A model generated the notes under the pieces. That model saw only the letters and a program-made list of their open reading frames with translations. It searched no databases and was not told the origin of the DNA. This document shows, piece by piece, positions 1-7,859 of a DNA stretch of 35,564 nucleotides. Made by a program: the position numbers and the translations under genes. Each line of letters opens with the position of its first letter. The first letter of the stretch is position 1. This stretch comes from an uncultured Bacilli bacterium (GTDB lineage: Bacteria; Bacillota_I; Bacilli_A; RF39; UBA660): positions 1 through 35,564 of the forward strand of contig CANRDN010000020.1 in the NCBI GenBank assembly GCA_947629375.1, written 5' to 3'.

Positions 1-45
1 TCAATTTAGTAATTATATAACAAAATTATGGTTAAAATATGATAA

Positions 46-1050
46 TTACTTATTTTTCTTTATTAACCTTTTTTGATTTGTAGATGAATTGTAATCAAGA
101 CTTAAAAGTTCCGAATAAAGAATCATTTTTCTAAGAAGGTTATCATCTTCTAAACATCTTTTTTCTATCTTTTCCTTTACTTTTTCTGGTATTATTTCAC
201 TAGGAATATTGACGATAAATCCACAGTTAGGGCATACCTCATAATATCTATTATGTCTTGAAGAAGGATTAACAAAGATTTCCTCTTCTTTAATTGTGAA
301 GTTCTCTCCACAAGGAAAAGTATTTGAGGGTCTTTCTATTGTTTCTGAATCGCTTAGATTTTCTTCTAAATAACTACAAGGTATTTCTAAGTCACAAGGT
401 AATTCATCATTGTACTCTAAGTAAACCTTCTGTTTTTCTTTCTCAGTAAAAATAGAGTTGTTATCTTCATAACGAGGGGCATTACTAATTGCCAATATAA
501 AGGGATTTTCTTTTATCCCAACATCTTTTTTATCTCTTATAGGAACTTTCTTTCTAGGAATCAAAAGAGAGTTACAATCGTGTAGATTTAAATTTCTTCC
601 ACTAGTTAGAATTCTTCCATCATTTTTATATCTGGCAATTCTATAATATTCATCAAGAACTTTTAATTTTCTCTCTTTATTATTTAAATCACCTGATTGA
701 TTCTCAATATAGTTACCTGCTACATCTAGTATCTTCCATATATCTAAACTTGTTTTAAAATAACTTTTTCCTTTGTTATGTTCATCTAATAATATAGCTA
801 TTTTCTTAATTTTTTCTAAATACTCTTTATCTTTCTTTTTATCTTCAGTCCATTTATATAAAGTAGTATTCTCCATCTTCTTATCTGTTAATAAAAATTC
901 TTCTAAAAGAGAATTAAACTCATCAGTAACATTTATAGTTAATCTATTATCTTTATCATTTTTTACAAAGGTGGAAAGCATAAGGAATGAATTCTCATAA
1001 AGATACTTATATCGTTTTATAATCTCTTGTTTTGCATCTTCTAATGTCAT
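46..1050 (-). CDS. Hypothetical protein with C-terminal CPNCG cysteine motif
   Basis: A 334-aa soluble, charged protein that I do not recognise. The N-terminal half is Lys/Glu-rich and mostly helical in composition. The middle is a less charged stretch with several prolines. Cysteines cluster in the C-terminal third (LPCD, IPCS, FPCG, then CPNCG), which suggests a small structural zinc-binding fold such as a zinc ribbon; the pairing is uncertain because only one CxxC is clean. The ATG follows an AGAGG ribosome binding site. The gene lies 1 base downstream of the 141-aa gene and is probably co-transcribed with it and with the acetyltransferase. No signal peptide or membrane segment is visible. 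Function unknown. Confidence 0.75.
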   Translation of the reverse strand: MTLEDAKQEIIKRYKYLYENSFLMLSTFVKNDKDNRLTINVTDEFNSLLEEFLLTDKKMENTTLYKWTEDKKKDKEYLEKIKKIAILLDEHNKGKSYFKTSLDIWKILDVAGNYIENQSGDLNNKERKLKVLDEYYRIARYKNDGRILTSGRNLNLHDCNSLLIPRKKVPIRDKKDVGIKENPFILAISNAPRYEDNNSIFTEKEKQKVYLEYNDELPCDLEIPCSYLEENLSDSETIERPSNTFPCGENFTIKEEEIFVNPSSRHNRYYEVCPNCGFIVNIPSEIIPEKVKEKIEKRCLEDDNLLRKMILYSELLSLDYNSSTNQKRLIKKNK

Positions 1051-1051
1051 T

Positions 1052-1477
1052 TTAAACCTCTCTTACTTTATCTAAATTACCTTTTAATATTACGGGATTA
1101 AACCCTTTTATTTCATCATAAAGCATATTATCTGGATAATCATTTAAAATAAAAATCTTCTTATTATTCATAAATGCTTCATACATCTCAAGAAAAGTGG
1201 ATGCTCCTATATAGTTTTTTTGCTCTACTCCATTTTTAATCTTAGAATAATTTAAAACAATTATCGCATCTACCTTATTTATCTTATCTCTACTTTCAAA
1301 GTACATATCTTTAAAGAATTTAAAATATTCTAAATCCGTCATCGAATCATAAGATTCATCCTGCTCTTCTCCATAACCATTTGGTAAGATTACAGTATTA
1401 CCTATACTTTCTAGTTTATCTTTTATCTTTCCAACTTTATCATAAAAGTTAGATGAGCACACAATCATTATTTTCAT
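1052..1477 (-). CDS. Nucleoside 2-deoxyribosyltransferase-fold protein
   Basis: A 141-aa soluble protein. It opens with a hydrophobic beta strand (MKIMIVCSS), continues through a strand ending in D-A-I-I-V-L-N at about residues 70-76, and has a Y-I-G-A-S-T-F-L-E-M-Y-E-A segment followed by a strand K-K-I-F-I-L-N. This is the layout of small nucleoside 2-deoxyribosyltransferase-like Rossmann proteins, where the Gly and the Glu of the G-x-x-T-x-x-E segment line the substrate pocket. Those proteins cleave or exchange N-glycosidic bonds of nucleosides or related compounds. The family call rests on motif pattern only and the substrate is not predictable. A clean AGAGG ribosome binding site precedes the ATG. 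Likely in an operon with both neighbours. Confidence 0.6.
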   Translation of the reverse strand: MKIMIVCSSNFYDKVGKIKDKLESIGNTVILPNGYGEEQDESYDSMTDLEYFKFFKDMYFESRDKINKVDAIIVLNYSKIKNGVEQKNYIGASTFLEMYEAFMNNKKIFILNDYPDNMLYDEIKGFNPVILKGNLDKVREV

Positions 1478-1485
1478 AAAAACCT

Positions 1486-1971
1486 CTATTCTACTTTCTT
1501 TATTACATTTACTGTTCTACTATGGTAACCATTCTTGGTATAAAAATTCAAAGCATTCTTATTATAGGCGAATACTTCTAATCCAATATATTCACAATCG
1601 ACACTTTTAAAATAGTCTTCCATCTTTTCAAGTAAAAGAGTACCAACACCTTTATTTCTTATTTTAGAAGACACAATAAGTTCTTTTACAACGCCATATT
1701 TAGGACATTTATAATCAAGATAATCTTCTTCATCATACTTTCTAATATACCCCATAATAAGACCCACAACCTTGTTATCTTCTAGAGCAAGAAAACATTT
1801 ACCATCGTTATTCTTAACTTCTTCTAAATCGTATAAAGCCATCTTTTCTCTATAATTGGGTCCAACTCTATCAAGATCATCTTCATCGATAGATACGATA
1901 TAATCTTCTAATTCTACAAGTAAATCTCTTACTTCTTCTAAATATTTATCTTCATATAAAATTATTTCCAT
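1486..1971 (-). CDS. GNAT-family N-acetyltransferase
   Basis: A 161-aa acetyl-CoA-dependent acyltransferase of the GNAT superfamily. The acetyl-CoA-binding motif A is seen as V-K-E-L-I-V-S followed by R-N-K-G-V-G-T-L-L-L-E (a Q/R-x-x-G-x-G/A type loop). Motif B follows, with Y-I-G-L-E-V and N-x-x-A-L-x-F-Y-x-K-N-G-Y near the C-terminus. The start was set at the ATG at 1971 because AAAAGGAG lies just upstream; an earlier in-frame ATG at 2004 would place the TATAAT-like -10 box inside the coding region. Substrate unknown. It is first in a three-gene minus-strand unit and diverges from the 227-aa gene. Confidence 0.85.
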   Translation of the reverse strand: MEIILYEDKYLEEVRDLLVELEDYIVSIDEDDLDRVGPNYREKMALYDLEEVKNNDGKCFLALEDNKVVGLIMGYIRKYDEEDYLDYKCPKYGVVKELIVSSKIRNKGVGTLLLEKMEDYFKSVDCEYIGLEVFAYNKNALNFYTKNGYHSRTVNVIKKVE

Positions 1972-1992
1972 AGTACTCCTTTTCATATTTAT

Positions 1993-1998
1993 ATTATA
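1993..1998 (-). promoter_or_regulatory. Putative -10 box for the acetyltransferase unit
   Basis: A perfect TATAAT on the minus strand, about 20 bases upstream of the GNAT start codon. No convincing -35 hexamer is seen at 16-18 bases upstream, so this is a weak assignment. It supports choosing the downstream start codon at 1971. Confidence 0.35.
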
Positions 1999-2021
1999 AT
2001 ACATTAATCGATAAATTGTTA

Positions 2022-2051
2022 TTGAACTTATAAATATAGATATGCTACAAT
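2022..2051 (+). promoter_or_regulatory. Sigma-A type promoter with extended -10
   Basis: TTGAAC at 2022-2027, an 18-base spacer, and TACAAT at 2046-2051 preceded by TGC, an extended -10. It sits 24 bases before the ATG of the 227-aa gene. The ribosome binding site AGAGGTG at 2061-2067 follows. Confidence 0.7.
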
Positions 2052-2074
2052 AGTGCCTAAAGAGGTGTTTTTTT

Positions 2075-2758
2075 ATGGAAGAAGAATGGAAACGCTATTT
2101 AATGTTATCTCAAGGAAGATTATCAGATAACACAAGAGCAGTATTAGAAAGTTTATTAAATGAAATTAAAGGAGAATTATATTTCACTGATTGTCCTGAT
2201 GGAGAAGTTGATAGATGCTATATCGATATAGATGCAGTAGCCGATGAAGATTGGGAAAAAGATGGAGTCAAGCAGATATTAGTCGATGGGCATAATAACA
2301 AATTAGTAGTACTAAGAAAAGATGGAGACTACTTTGTTACTGAAAATATTATTGGATCAAAAAACAAAAAGAATGATGATTTAAAAATAATATTTAGATA
2401 CTACGACATCGATAAAGAAACATCAAAAGACTTACATAAGACTTTTGACTTAAGTGATGATTTTAATGCTGATGATTTTTTAAATTATTACAATGCTTCT
2501 TTAGCATATGTAGGAGCAGTAAACACTTTATATAATCCTAATGTAGTATATTGCAATAAAGAAGAAGGTAAAGATTATCAAATATTACATTCTGAAGTTA
2601 TCGATAACATACCACATTCAAGTGCCTTTATGCATCTTGGTAAGAACCCTTATCCACACGCATATGAAGCATATAGAGAATATATAAATGAATTAAATAT
2701 AAAAGAAATAATCGATAATAAAAAAGAAAATGGAAAGAAGCTAGTAAAAACAAAATAA
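2075..2758 (+). CDS. Hypothetical acidic cytoplasmic protein
   Basis: A 227-aa protein with no recognised family. It is acidic in its first half, lacks a signal peptide or membrane segment and ends in a Lys-rich tail. The middle reads as alternating beta strands (K-L-V-V-L-R-K-D-G-D-Y-F-V). The C-terminal half has the segment P-H-S-S-A-F-M-H-L-G-K-N-P-Y-P-H-A-Y, which contains three histidines and could be a ligand or metal site, though this is speculation. It is monocistronic, with its own promoter (2022-2051) and a hairpin terminator directly after the stop. It is one of only three intact plus-strand genes in the window. Confidence 0.8.
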   Translation: MEEEWKRYLMLSQGRLSDNTRAVLESLLNEIKGELYFTDCPDGEVDRCYIDIDAVADEDWEKDGVKQILVDGHNNKLVVLRKDGDYFVTENIIGSKNKKNDDLKIIFRYYDIDKETSKDLHKTFDLSDDFNADDFLNYYNASLAYVGAVNTLYNPNVVYCNKEEGKDYQILHSEVIDNIPHSSAFMHLGKNPYPHAYEAYREYINELNIKEIIDNKKENGKKLVKTK

Positions 2759-2780
2759 AAAACTCCACTATTGGAGTTTT
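2759..2780. terminator. Bidirectional intrinsic terminator
   Basis: A 9-bp stem (AAAACTCCA paired with TGGAGTTTT) with a 4-base loop CTAT. It lies immediately after the stop of the 227-aa gene and overlaps the stop of the convergent 248-aa gene, so it can serve both. Confidence 0.8.
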
Positions 2781-3525
2781 ATCCATTATCTTGAGAAACT
2801 ATCAATTTAATTTTTAAGATTATGACACCTTCATCAGGGTGTTCTTTTTTGTATGGAATAGTTTGCTCTCCCCAGAATGTGTCGGCATCGTCACTTTCTA
2901 CATATAATCCACCGTGAACAGAACCAGCAAAGTTTTTCTCTGTAACATCTACTTGATGATATTCGCCTGTCTCTTCGTTATATTCATAATAAGGGCACCC
3001 TGGAACATAAGTATAAAAATCATTCAACCTGTAATACTCTTTTTCAGATTCAAAAGGCCAAGTTAAATTTACTTTAAATTTCATCATATCACCAGCATTT
3101 ATTTTGTCACTTTCATAACTAAAGGTAATTTTAAATGGAAGGTCACTATTAGCTATATTAAGTAAATTTTCATAACTATAATGTTCTCCAAAAACAATAA
3201 CTTCCTCAACTTCGTAAGAAAATTTTGCATTTAAATCACTTCTATTTCTTACTTCAACCTCGTGATTAAAATCAGGCATACCAGGATACAAATCATCTAT
3301 TTCTATATCTATAAGCTCAACTTGTGCTTCTTCATTTATAAAAGCAATATCCCAAGCAACGACATCAGCATCGATATGTCCTTGTCCATTAGTCATAAAG
3401 ACAAACCAAGCGAAAGAGTTAATTGCAAGCAAAAAACAAGCCATAAAAATCGCTCTTATTTTGATTTTATTTCTTCTTTTTTGTAGTTCATTGTATATCT
3501 TTCTCGTTCTCTTCACTTTCATCAT
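2779..3525 (-). CDS. TasA/camelysin-like secreted protein
   Basis: A 248-aa surface protein, last gene of the ATPase/signal-peptidase unit. A basic N-terminus (residues 1-25) is followed by a hydrophobic segment (about 26-45) ending N-S-F-A-W-F-V-F, the pattern of SipW-processed TasA/camelysin-like proteins. The mature part is acidic and beta-rich: strand D-A-D-V-V-A-W-D-I-A-F, then L-Y-P-G-M-P-D, then paired strands, as in TasA-type subunits with a jelly-roll fold. A single Cys lies in P-G-C-P-Y-Y. Its start overlaps the 3' end of the upstream SipW gene by 38 bases, suggesting translational coupling. The likely role is a minor subunit of a surface fibre or a cell-surface accessory protein. 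It lacks LPXTG, so retention would depend on polymerisation or on leaving the N-terminal helix uncleaved. Confidence 0.75.
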   Translation of the reverse strand: MMKVKRTRKIYNELQKRRNKIKIRAIFMACFLLAINSFAWFVFMTNGQGHIDADVVAWDIAFINEEAQVELIDIEIDDLYPGMPDFNHEVEVRNRSDLNAKFSYEVEEVIVFGEHYSYENLLNIANSDLPFKITFSYESDKINAGDMMKFKVNLTWPFESEKEYYRLNDFYTYVPGCPYYEYNEETGEYHQVDVTEKNFAGSVHGGLYVESDDADTFWGEQTIPYKKEHPDEGVIILKIKLIVSQDNG

Positions 3526-4057
3526 CCTTTGGTTTTGTAAAGAAATCGGCTATTTCTAAGAATGCTACTAGGACAAGTGGTATAAATATTAAGAAGTAAA
3601 ATCCTAATCTATTTCTTATTAAATGCGTTAATAAACTGATAAGTATAAAACGATATGTTACTTTACCATATAATTGTGTACTATCAATCTGAGGATCTTG
3701 TTCCTCGTTAGCAATACCTTTAGTAATTAAAGTTTTCTTTTCTTTGTCCATCTCTATAACACGGTGAGTTACAATACGGTCTTTAAAATCTGCTACCTTA
3801 CCTAAATATGTAACATCATCTCCAACTTCAATGTTGTTATAATCCTCTTCGTGAACTAAGATAACATCTCCTACTTTATATTCTGGTTCCATACTGCTTG
3901 TAGCAATCGTAAATACTCTATAACCAAAAATACTAGAATTGTTACTTACTTTTTGAATAACTAACATTAATACATATAAAACTACTACTGTAATAAATAG
4001 AGCTTTAATTGTATTATAAACTATTCTAAAAATTTTATTGTTTAATATTTTTCTCAT
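3488..4057 (-). CDS. sipW: SipW-type signal peptidase I
   Basis: A 189-aa membrane-bound ER/archaeal-type signal peptidase that removes signal peptides of secreted subunits. TM1 spans about residues 17-35. The catalytic region has T-S-S-M-E-P (Ser55) and the second conserved block has T-H-R-V (His98), the Ser-His pair of the SipW class rather than the Ser-Lys pair of LepB. A conserved G-D follows Ser55 at 63-64. A C-terminal hydrophobic region (about 140-175) gives a second membrane span. The start is placed at ATG 4057, preceded by GAGG at a 6-base spacing; an upstream TTG at 4084 would overlap the previous gene and has no site. It lies between the DUF2357-like gene and a TasA-like gene, so the 248-aa protein is its most likely substrate. 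Confidence 0.9.
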   Translation of the reverse strand: MRKILNNKIFRIVYNTIKALFITVVVLYVLMLVIQKVSNNSSIFGYRVFTIATSSMEPEYKVGDVILVHEEDYNNIEVGDDVTYLGKVADFKDRIVTHRVIEMDKEKKTLITKGIANEEQDPQIDSTQLYGKVTYRFILISLLTHLIRNRLGFYFLIFIPLVLVAFLEIADFFTKPKDDESEENEKDIQ

Positions 4058-4065
4058 TTTATACC

Positions 4066-5151
4066 TCAATCTAGTAATAAGCAAGCTTCATTAATTATAC
4101 TATTTGCTTCTTCAAGTTTTTCTTTTAATGTTCCAACAATCTTTTCATTTCTCTTATCATATTTACTTTTAGCAATATCGAATTCATCACTAAAAATACT
4201 TTTTAATTTATCTGCTAAAATCTCATCATTTATATCCAAAATATTTTCAATAACACGAGAAAGTGCTAAAGAAATAGCTTTCTTTTCTGTAACTTGATCT
4301 TTCTTTTTAGATAGAAAATTTATAGCTAAATAATCGAGTAAAAAAGACTGGTCGAACTGGTTTCTAATATATCCCACATCGTATATTTCTTCACTATTTT
4401 TAACAACTTTGCAGTCTTCATCTACATATTTTTGTAAATAGTTCCACAATTGTTCTGCTTTCTGGAAGTTAGGATTTTTTAAAATAACATTAGTCTTACG
4501 AATTGGAGAACGAACTGGTGGTACGTGTAAGTGAGTTAAAGTTTGATAAAGTTCACTGGTTGTAAACCCATCTAATTGAATCTTAATCTTCTTTAATCTA
4601 TCTTCAATTGTTTCTGAACCCTCATCTTTACTTTTCAAATTAGTATTTAATGATTCATACATAACTGTTATTTTAACAGTTTCTGTTCCTATTCTTGTAT
4701 TAGCTTCATATTTTGCTTTCTTTTCATCTTTAAAATAAGAGTCACCCAAAATTGTTACTGAGTGTTGTTCAAAAAAGGCTCTCATATTATTTAAAAGACT
4801 GAAAATGAATCTATTTTCGTAAGTATCCAAACTTTCATCTTTATTTATATTTAGTATTTTAACGGGTTTTACATCGCCCTTTTTTTCATCATAATCTTGA
4901 ATCAAGTTAGTATGCTGAGTTAAATGAATAATACTTTCTACTGTTACTTTCTTTGATAATTCAACTTTAACTACTTCTTCTTCATTTATGATAAATCTTT
5001 TAGGATTACGAAGAATATTGTCGATATATGGAATAACATCTTCAAATTGATAAACCCAATCGTAGTTATAATCTTTACTTTCAAAGTCAGTATTAATCTT
5101 AATATTAGAATTTAACTCTTCGACAAAGGAAGTACCAACTTCGTTATCCAT
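4066..5151 (-). CDS. DUF2357/McrC-like protein without visible nuclease domain
   Basis: A 361-aa soluble protein. Two blocks typical of DUF2357 proteins are visible: I-P-Y-I-D-N-I-L-R-N-P-K-R-F-I at 40-54 and E-S-L-D-T-Y-E-N-R-F at 106-115. DUF2357 proteins are encoded next to McrB-like AAA+ ATPases and are considered McrC-like partners; many are longer and carry a PD-(D/E)xK nuclease at the C-terminus. Here the C-terminal ~150 residues are helical and Lys/Glu-rich and show no D-x(n)-E-x-K signature, so the protein looks like a regulator or adaptor for the ATPase encoded 15 bases upstream rather than a nuclease. The AAA+ gene precedes it and sipW follows 8 bases downstream. Assignment is by motif only. 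Confidence 0.7.
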   Translation of the reverse strand: MDNEVGTSFVEELNSNIKINTDFESKDYNYDWVYQFEDVIPYIDNILRNPKRFIINEEEVVKVELSKKVTVESIIHLTQHTNLIQDYDEKKGDVKPVKILNINKDESLDTYENRFIFSLLNNMRAFFEQHSVTILGDSYFKDEKKAKYEANTRIGTETVKITVMYESLNTNLKSKDEGSETIEDRLKKIKIQLDGFTTSELYQTLTHLHVPPVRSPIRKTNVILKNPNFQKAEQLWNYLQKYVDEDCKVVKNSEEIYDVGYIRNQFDQSFLLDYLAINFLSKKKDQVTEKKAISLALSRVIENILDINDEILADKLKSIFSDEFDIAKSKYDKRNEKIVGTLKEKLEEANSIINEACLLLD

Positions 5152-5166
5152 ATAATCAATCCTTTC

Positions 5167-6726
5167 CTATACTAATTTCTTTAATCTTAATAAGTAATCC
5201 TTACATTCATTAAAATGTTCTTTACCGAACTCTTCATCTAGGAATTTAATAAATCCATCTATTTCATCACGGATATATGCTAGATTCAATTGTTCAAATT
5301 TTCTTAATATTTTTCTTGCTATGAAGTAATCTACTCCATCAACTTCTTGTCCACCACAAGCAACGTATGCTGATACGAAGTCACCCATCTGTTTAACAAT
5401 ACGGTTACCAAAAGCAATACGGAAATGTTTAATAACATAGTTATCCATCTCTTCTACTTTTTGATGCATTTCTTCAGATATTGGATATTTATTTTTAGCT
5501 TCCTCGTATAGACTTTCTAGGTAACTGCTATTTATATGCATTGCTTCTGTATCTATTGGTTCAAAAGGTTGTCCTTTATCATTTATATCTATCGGCATAG
5601 CACGGTCGTATACTTTATCAGTAACAGCAAATGTTGAGTCATCGTTATTGATTGTACCTATATACCACATATTTCCTGGTATTTTAAGTTTACCATCGAT
5701 AAGTTTTTTAGGGTCGTTTGGCCAGCTACTTGAAACAAGTTCGACAATCCACTCATCACGGCTAGGCATTTCAAGGATTGATAACATCTCGGCAAAGTAA
5801 TACTCGACACGAGCGATATTCATTTCATCTAGAACTGCTACATACACATCATCGTTGTATCCAGCTTCGTACATCTTCTTTAAGATTTCTGTTTCATTAA
5901 ACTTCTTTGTAAATTCATTGAAGTATCCGAAAAGTTCTGTACGGTCACGCCAAGATGGTTGAACTGACGCAATTATGGCATCATTTTTAATAAATTTACC
6001 CCAAGCATAAGCAAGGGAAGTTTTACCTGTTCCAGAAATACCTTGCAAGATTACAAGTCTCGTACAAGCAAGAGATGAGATAAACAAACGAATCATTTCT
6101 GTTGTGTAATACAAATGAAGTTTAGAGGCAGCAAAGTTTCTAAACAATTCAACTAACTCATCAAGTTTAAATGTATTGTTATAATTTTGTAATTTATAAT
6201 TTTGAAACATTAAGTCGATAGTACACAACTTAGTAAATCTAACTGAATCATCGACAACTGTTTCTTCACCATCTTCATTTTCTTCGTCAGTTTCAGTTTC
6301 ATCTTTAGCTTCCGGTGTATCAATAACTGCACTTTCATCGGGTTTCAATCCCATCTGTGAAACTTTCATTGCAAGTATTTCTTCTTTTTCTTTAACTAAA
6401 TCGCCAACTTTTTTATTTAAAACAGCTATTTCTGCAAGCATTCCTTCCTGCTCTACCAAAGTCTTACGAAAACGGATATATTTTCTAATAATCAAATAGA
6501 ATATTAAAATGATAAGTCCTAGAAGTGCAATCATAAAAGCTATAGCAATAATAGCAAGTATCCATTCTCCAATTCCAAATTCTGATTTATAAAATAAAAC
6601 AACATCGATATATTTAGGTATGTTAAAAATCTCTGCAAAACCATTTACAAAGCCCATAAATATCGATTTTATTCCATCAAAGAAAACGGACATAAATTCA
6701 TATAAAAAGTTTATAAATTTACTCAT
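5167..6726 (-). CDS. Membrane-tethered McrB-like AAA+ ATPase
   Basis: A 519-aa protein. The hydrophobic N-terminus holds a clear transmembrane helix at about 55-82, followed by a charged coiled coil (about 88-125), a Glu/Asp-rich linker (about 136-163) and a C-terminal AAA+ domain. Walker A is G-I-S-G-T-G-K-T-S near 228-236. Walker B is V-L-D-E-M-N-I-A-R-V-E-Y-Y-F-A-E near 297-311. The sensor region G-T-I-N-N-D-D-S-T and the D-K-V-Y-D-R-A arginine-finger segment lie near 356-375. This motif set is that of McrB/AAA_5-type ATPases paired with DUF2357 proteins. A membrane anchor is unusual for that group. The start is ATG 6726 after AGAGG; the GTG two codons upstream overlaps the ribosome binding site. 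It likely forms a ring at the inner membrane with the downstream DUF2357-like protein. Confidence 0.85.
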   Translation of the reverse strand: MSKFINFLYEFMSVFFDGIKSIFMGFVNGFAEIFNIPKYIDVVLFYKSEFGIGEWILAIIAIAFMIALLGLIILIFYLIIRKYIRFRKTLVEQEGMLAEIAVLNKKVGDLVKEKEEILAMKVSQMGLKPDESAVIDTPEAKDETETDEENEDGEETVVDDSVRFTKLCTIDLMFQNYKLQNYNNTFKLDELVELFRNFAASKLHLYYTTEMIRLFISSLACTRLVILQGISGTGKTSLAYAWGKFIKNDAIIASVQPSWRDRTELFGYFNEFTKKFNETEILKKMYEAGYNDDVYVAVLDEMNIARVEYYFAEMLSILEMPSRDEWIVELVSSSWPNDPKKLIDGKLKIPGNMWYIGTINNDDSTFAVTDKVYDRAMPIDINDKGQPFEPIDTEAMHINSSYLESLYEEAKNKYPISEEMHQKVEEMDNYVIKHFRIAFGNRIVKQMGDFVSAYVACGGQEVDGVDYFIARKILRKFEQLNLAYIRDEIDGFIKFLDEEFGKEHFNECKDYLLRLKKLV

Positions 6727-6735
6727 AAGCACCTC

Positions 6736-7779
6736 TTATATCATATTAATTTCATTTATGAATATTTCTTTACCTTTCATAACATAATTATCTATCAAAT
6801 TATAATCTTCTCTTTTAGCATCTCTTATGATGACATATTTAAACAAGTCAAACTTGGCTATCTCATCTAATATTGCTTCGACATCTAATACATCTTTTAA
6901 ACTTACTGAAATTGCAAAAGTAAACTTGTTATTATAGTGATTTAAAATCTCTTCATAATTTTTATAGTCGTTGTACTCTACTAAAAAGATAATATAGTCT
7001 TTAACTTTAATATTATCGAAAGTTGAAACAAGACCAGCAAGAGACTCCTTAGTAACTTCATAATTAAGTTCTAGAGGAACAAAATACTGTTTTAAATCTT
7101 CATTATTTAAAATCTTTTTAAGATAATCAATATCAAGTAAATCATAGAAAGTTTTATTTCTTTCTTCTCCTAATAAATTACCTTTAAAGTTTTTATCGAT
7201 TACAGGTTTTGTGTAAATCTTAGATAACTGTTCTATATCATAATCTAGTTCTACAAGTAATCTATTTTTATCCTCTATAATTTCTTTATAAGATAAAGAG
7301 AAGTTTGGAACATTAATTTTTTCTAAGAATTCTCTTTCCTTTAGAACATTTTTTGCTACTTCCTCTGTTAAGTTATTTAAACTTTCATTATCTTTTCCAC
7401 TGAAGATATTTTCTTTTAGTAAAGTGTTAAAATCTTCAGTAGAATTACAATTACTAAAATCAAGTAAATCTATAGCAATTGCAATAAAAGATAAGTTGTA
7501 ACAAGTATCGATTAAAGTATTATTTTTTAAAGAATTATCTTGAAATAATTCTAGTCTTTTACCTTTAAGTTCTTTAACGACAATCGATTTATCAAAGTTA
7601 GATACAACTCGGTCATAGTAAGTTTTTAAAATGTGATAATAATAAGAATTTATATAAGTGTCAAAGAAGGAATCTAGATAACCACTAGCTTCTTTATGAA
7701 CATTTTTTGAACAAAATATTAGGGAATAAGAAATTAAGTTTTTCTTCTTGAAGTTAAAATACTTATCAATTATGTTCAT
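6736..7779 (-). CDS. Hypothetical cytosolic protein, first gene of the ATPase unit
   Basis: A 347-aa soluble protein that I do not recognise. It is rich in Asn, Lys, Leu and aromatic residues, with no membrane span, signal peptide or nucleotide-binding loop. The C-terminal half has alternating strands and helices (for example D-Y-I-I-F-L-V-E-Y and F-K-Y-V-I-I-R-D-A) suggestive of an alpha/beta fold. Its stop is 9 bases from the start of the AAA+ gene, and it has its own promoter at 7816-7844, so it leads a five-gene unit with the AAA+ ATPase, the DUF2357-like protein, SipW and a TasA-like protein. It is a candidate third component of the ATPase complex, based on position only. Confidence 0.75.
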   Translation of the reverse strand: MNIIDKYFNFKKKNLISYSLIFCSKNVHKEASGYLDSFFDTYINSYYYHILKTYYDRVVSNFDKSIVVKELKGKRLELFQDNSLKNNTLIDTCYNLSFIAIAIDLLDFSNCNSTEDFNTLLKENIFSGKDNESLNNLTEEVAKNVLKEREFLEKINVPNFSLSYKEIIEDKNRLLVELDYDIEQLSKIYTKPVIDKNFKGNLLGEERNKTFYDLLDIDYLKKILNNEDLKQYFVPLELNYEVTKESLAGLVSTFDNIKVKDYIIFLVEYNDYKNYEEILNHYNNKFTFAISVSLKDVLDVEAILDEIAKFDLFKYVIIRDAKREDYNLIDNYVMKGKEIFINEINMI

Positions 7780-7815
7780 ATCACACCAAATCCTTCTTAT
7801 TTTTATCCATATTAA

Positions 7816-7844
7816 ATTATAACAAAAAACGACATCGTAAGTAA
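7816..7844 (-). promoter_or_regulatory. Promoter of the AAA+/DUF2357/SipW unit
   Basis: Minus strand: TTACTT at 7844-7839, a 17-base spacer, and TATAAT at 7821-7816 preceded by TGT (extended -10). The predicted transcript starts about 30 bases before the 347-aa gene. The promoter lies in the 80-base gap after the 317-aa gene, so it can separate the two expression units. Confidence 0.7.
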
Positions 7845-7859
7845 ATAGTTACAAAGAAT

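Noticed and set aside
1972-2004. A longer start for the acetyltransferase
   Set aside because: The added codons contain the TATAAT box and lack a ribosome binding site; AAAAGGAG serves the inner ATG.
4066-6726. A classical McrBC restriction system
   Set aside because: No nuclease signature is visible in the DUF2357-like protein, the ATPase has a membrane anchor, and the gene neighbours encode secreted proteins and signal peptidase. A defence role remains possible but is not favoured.
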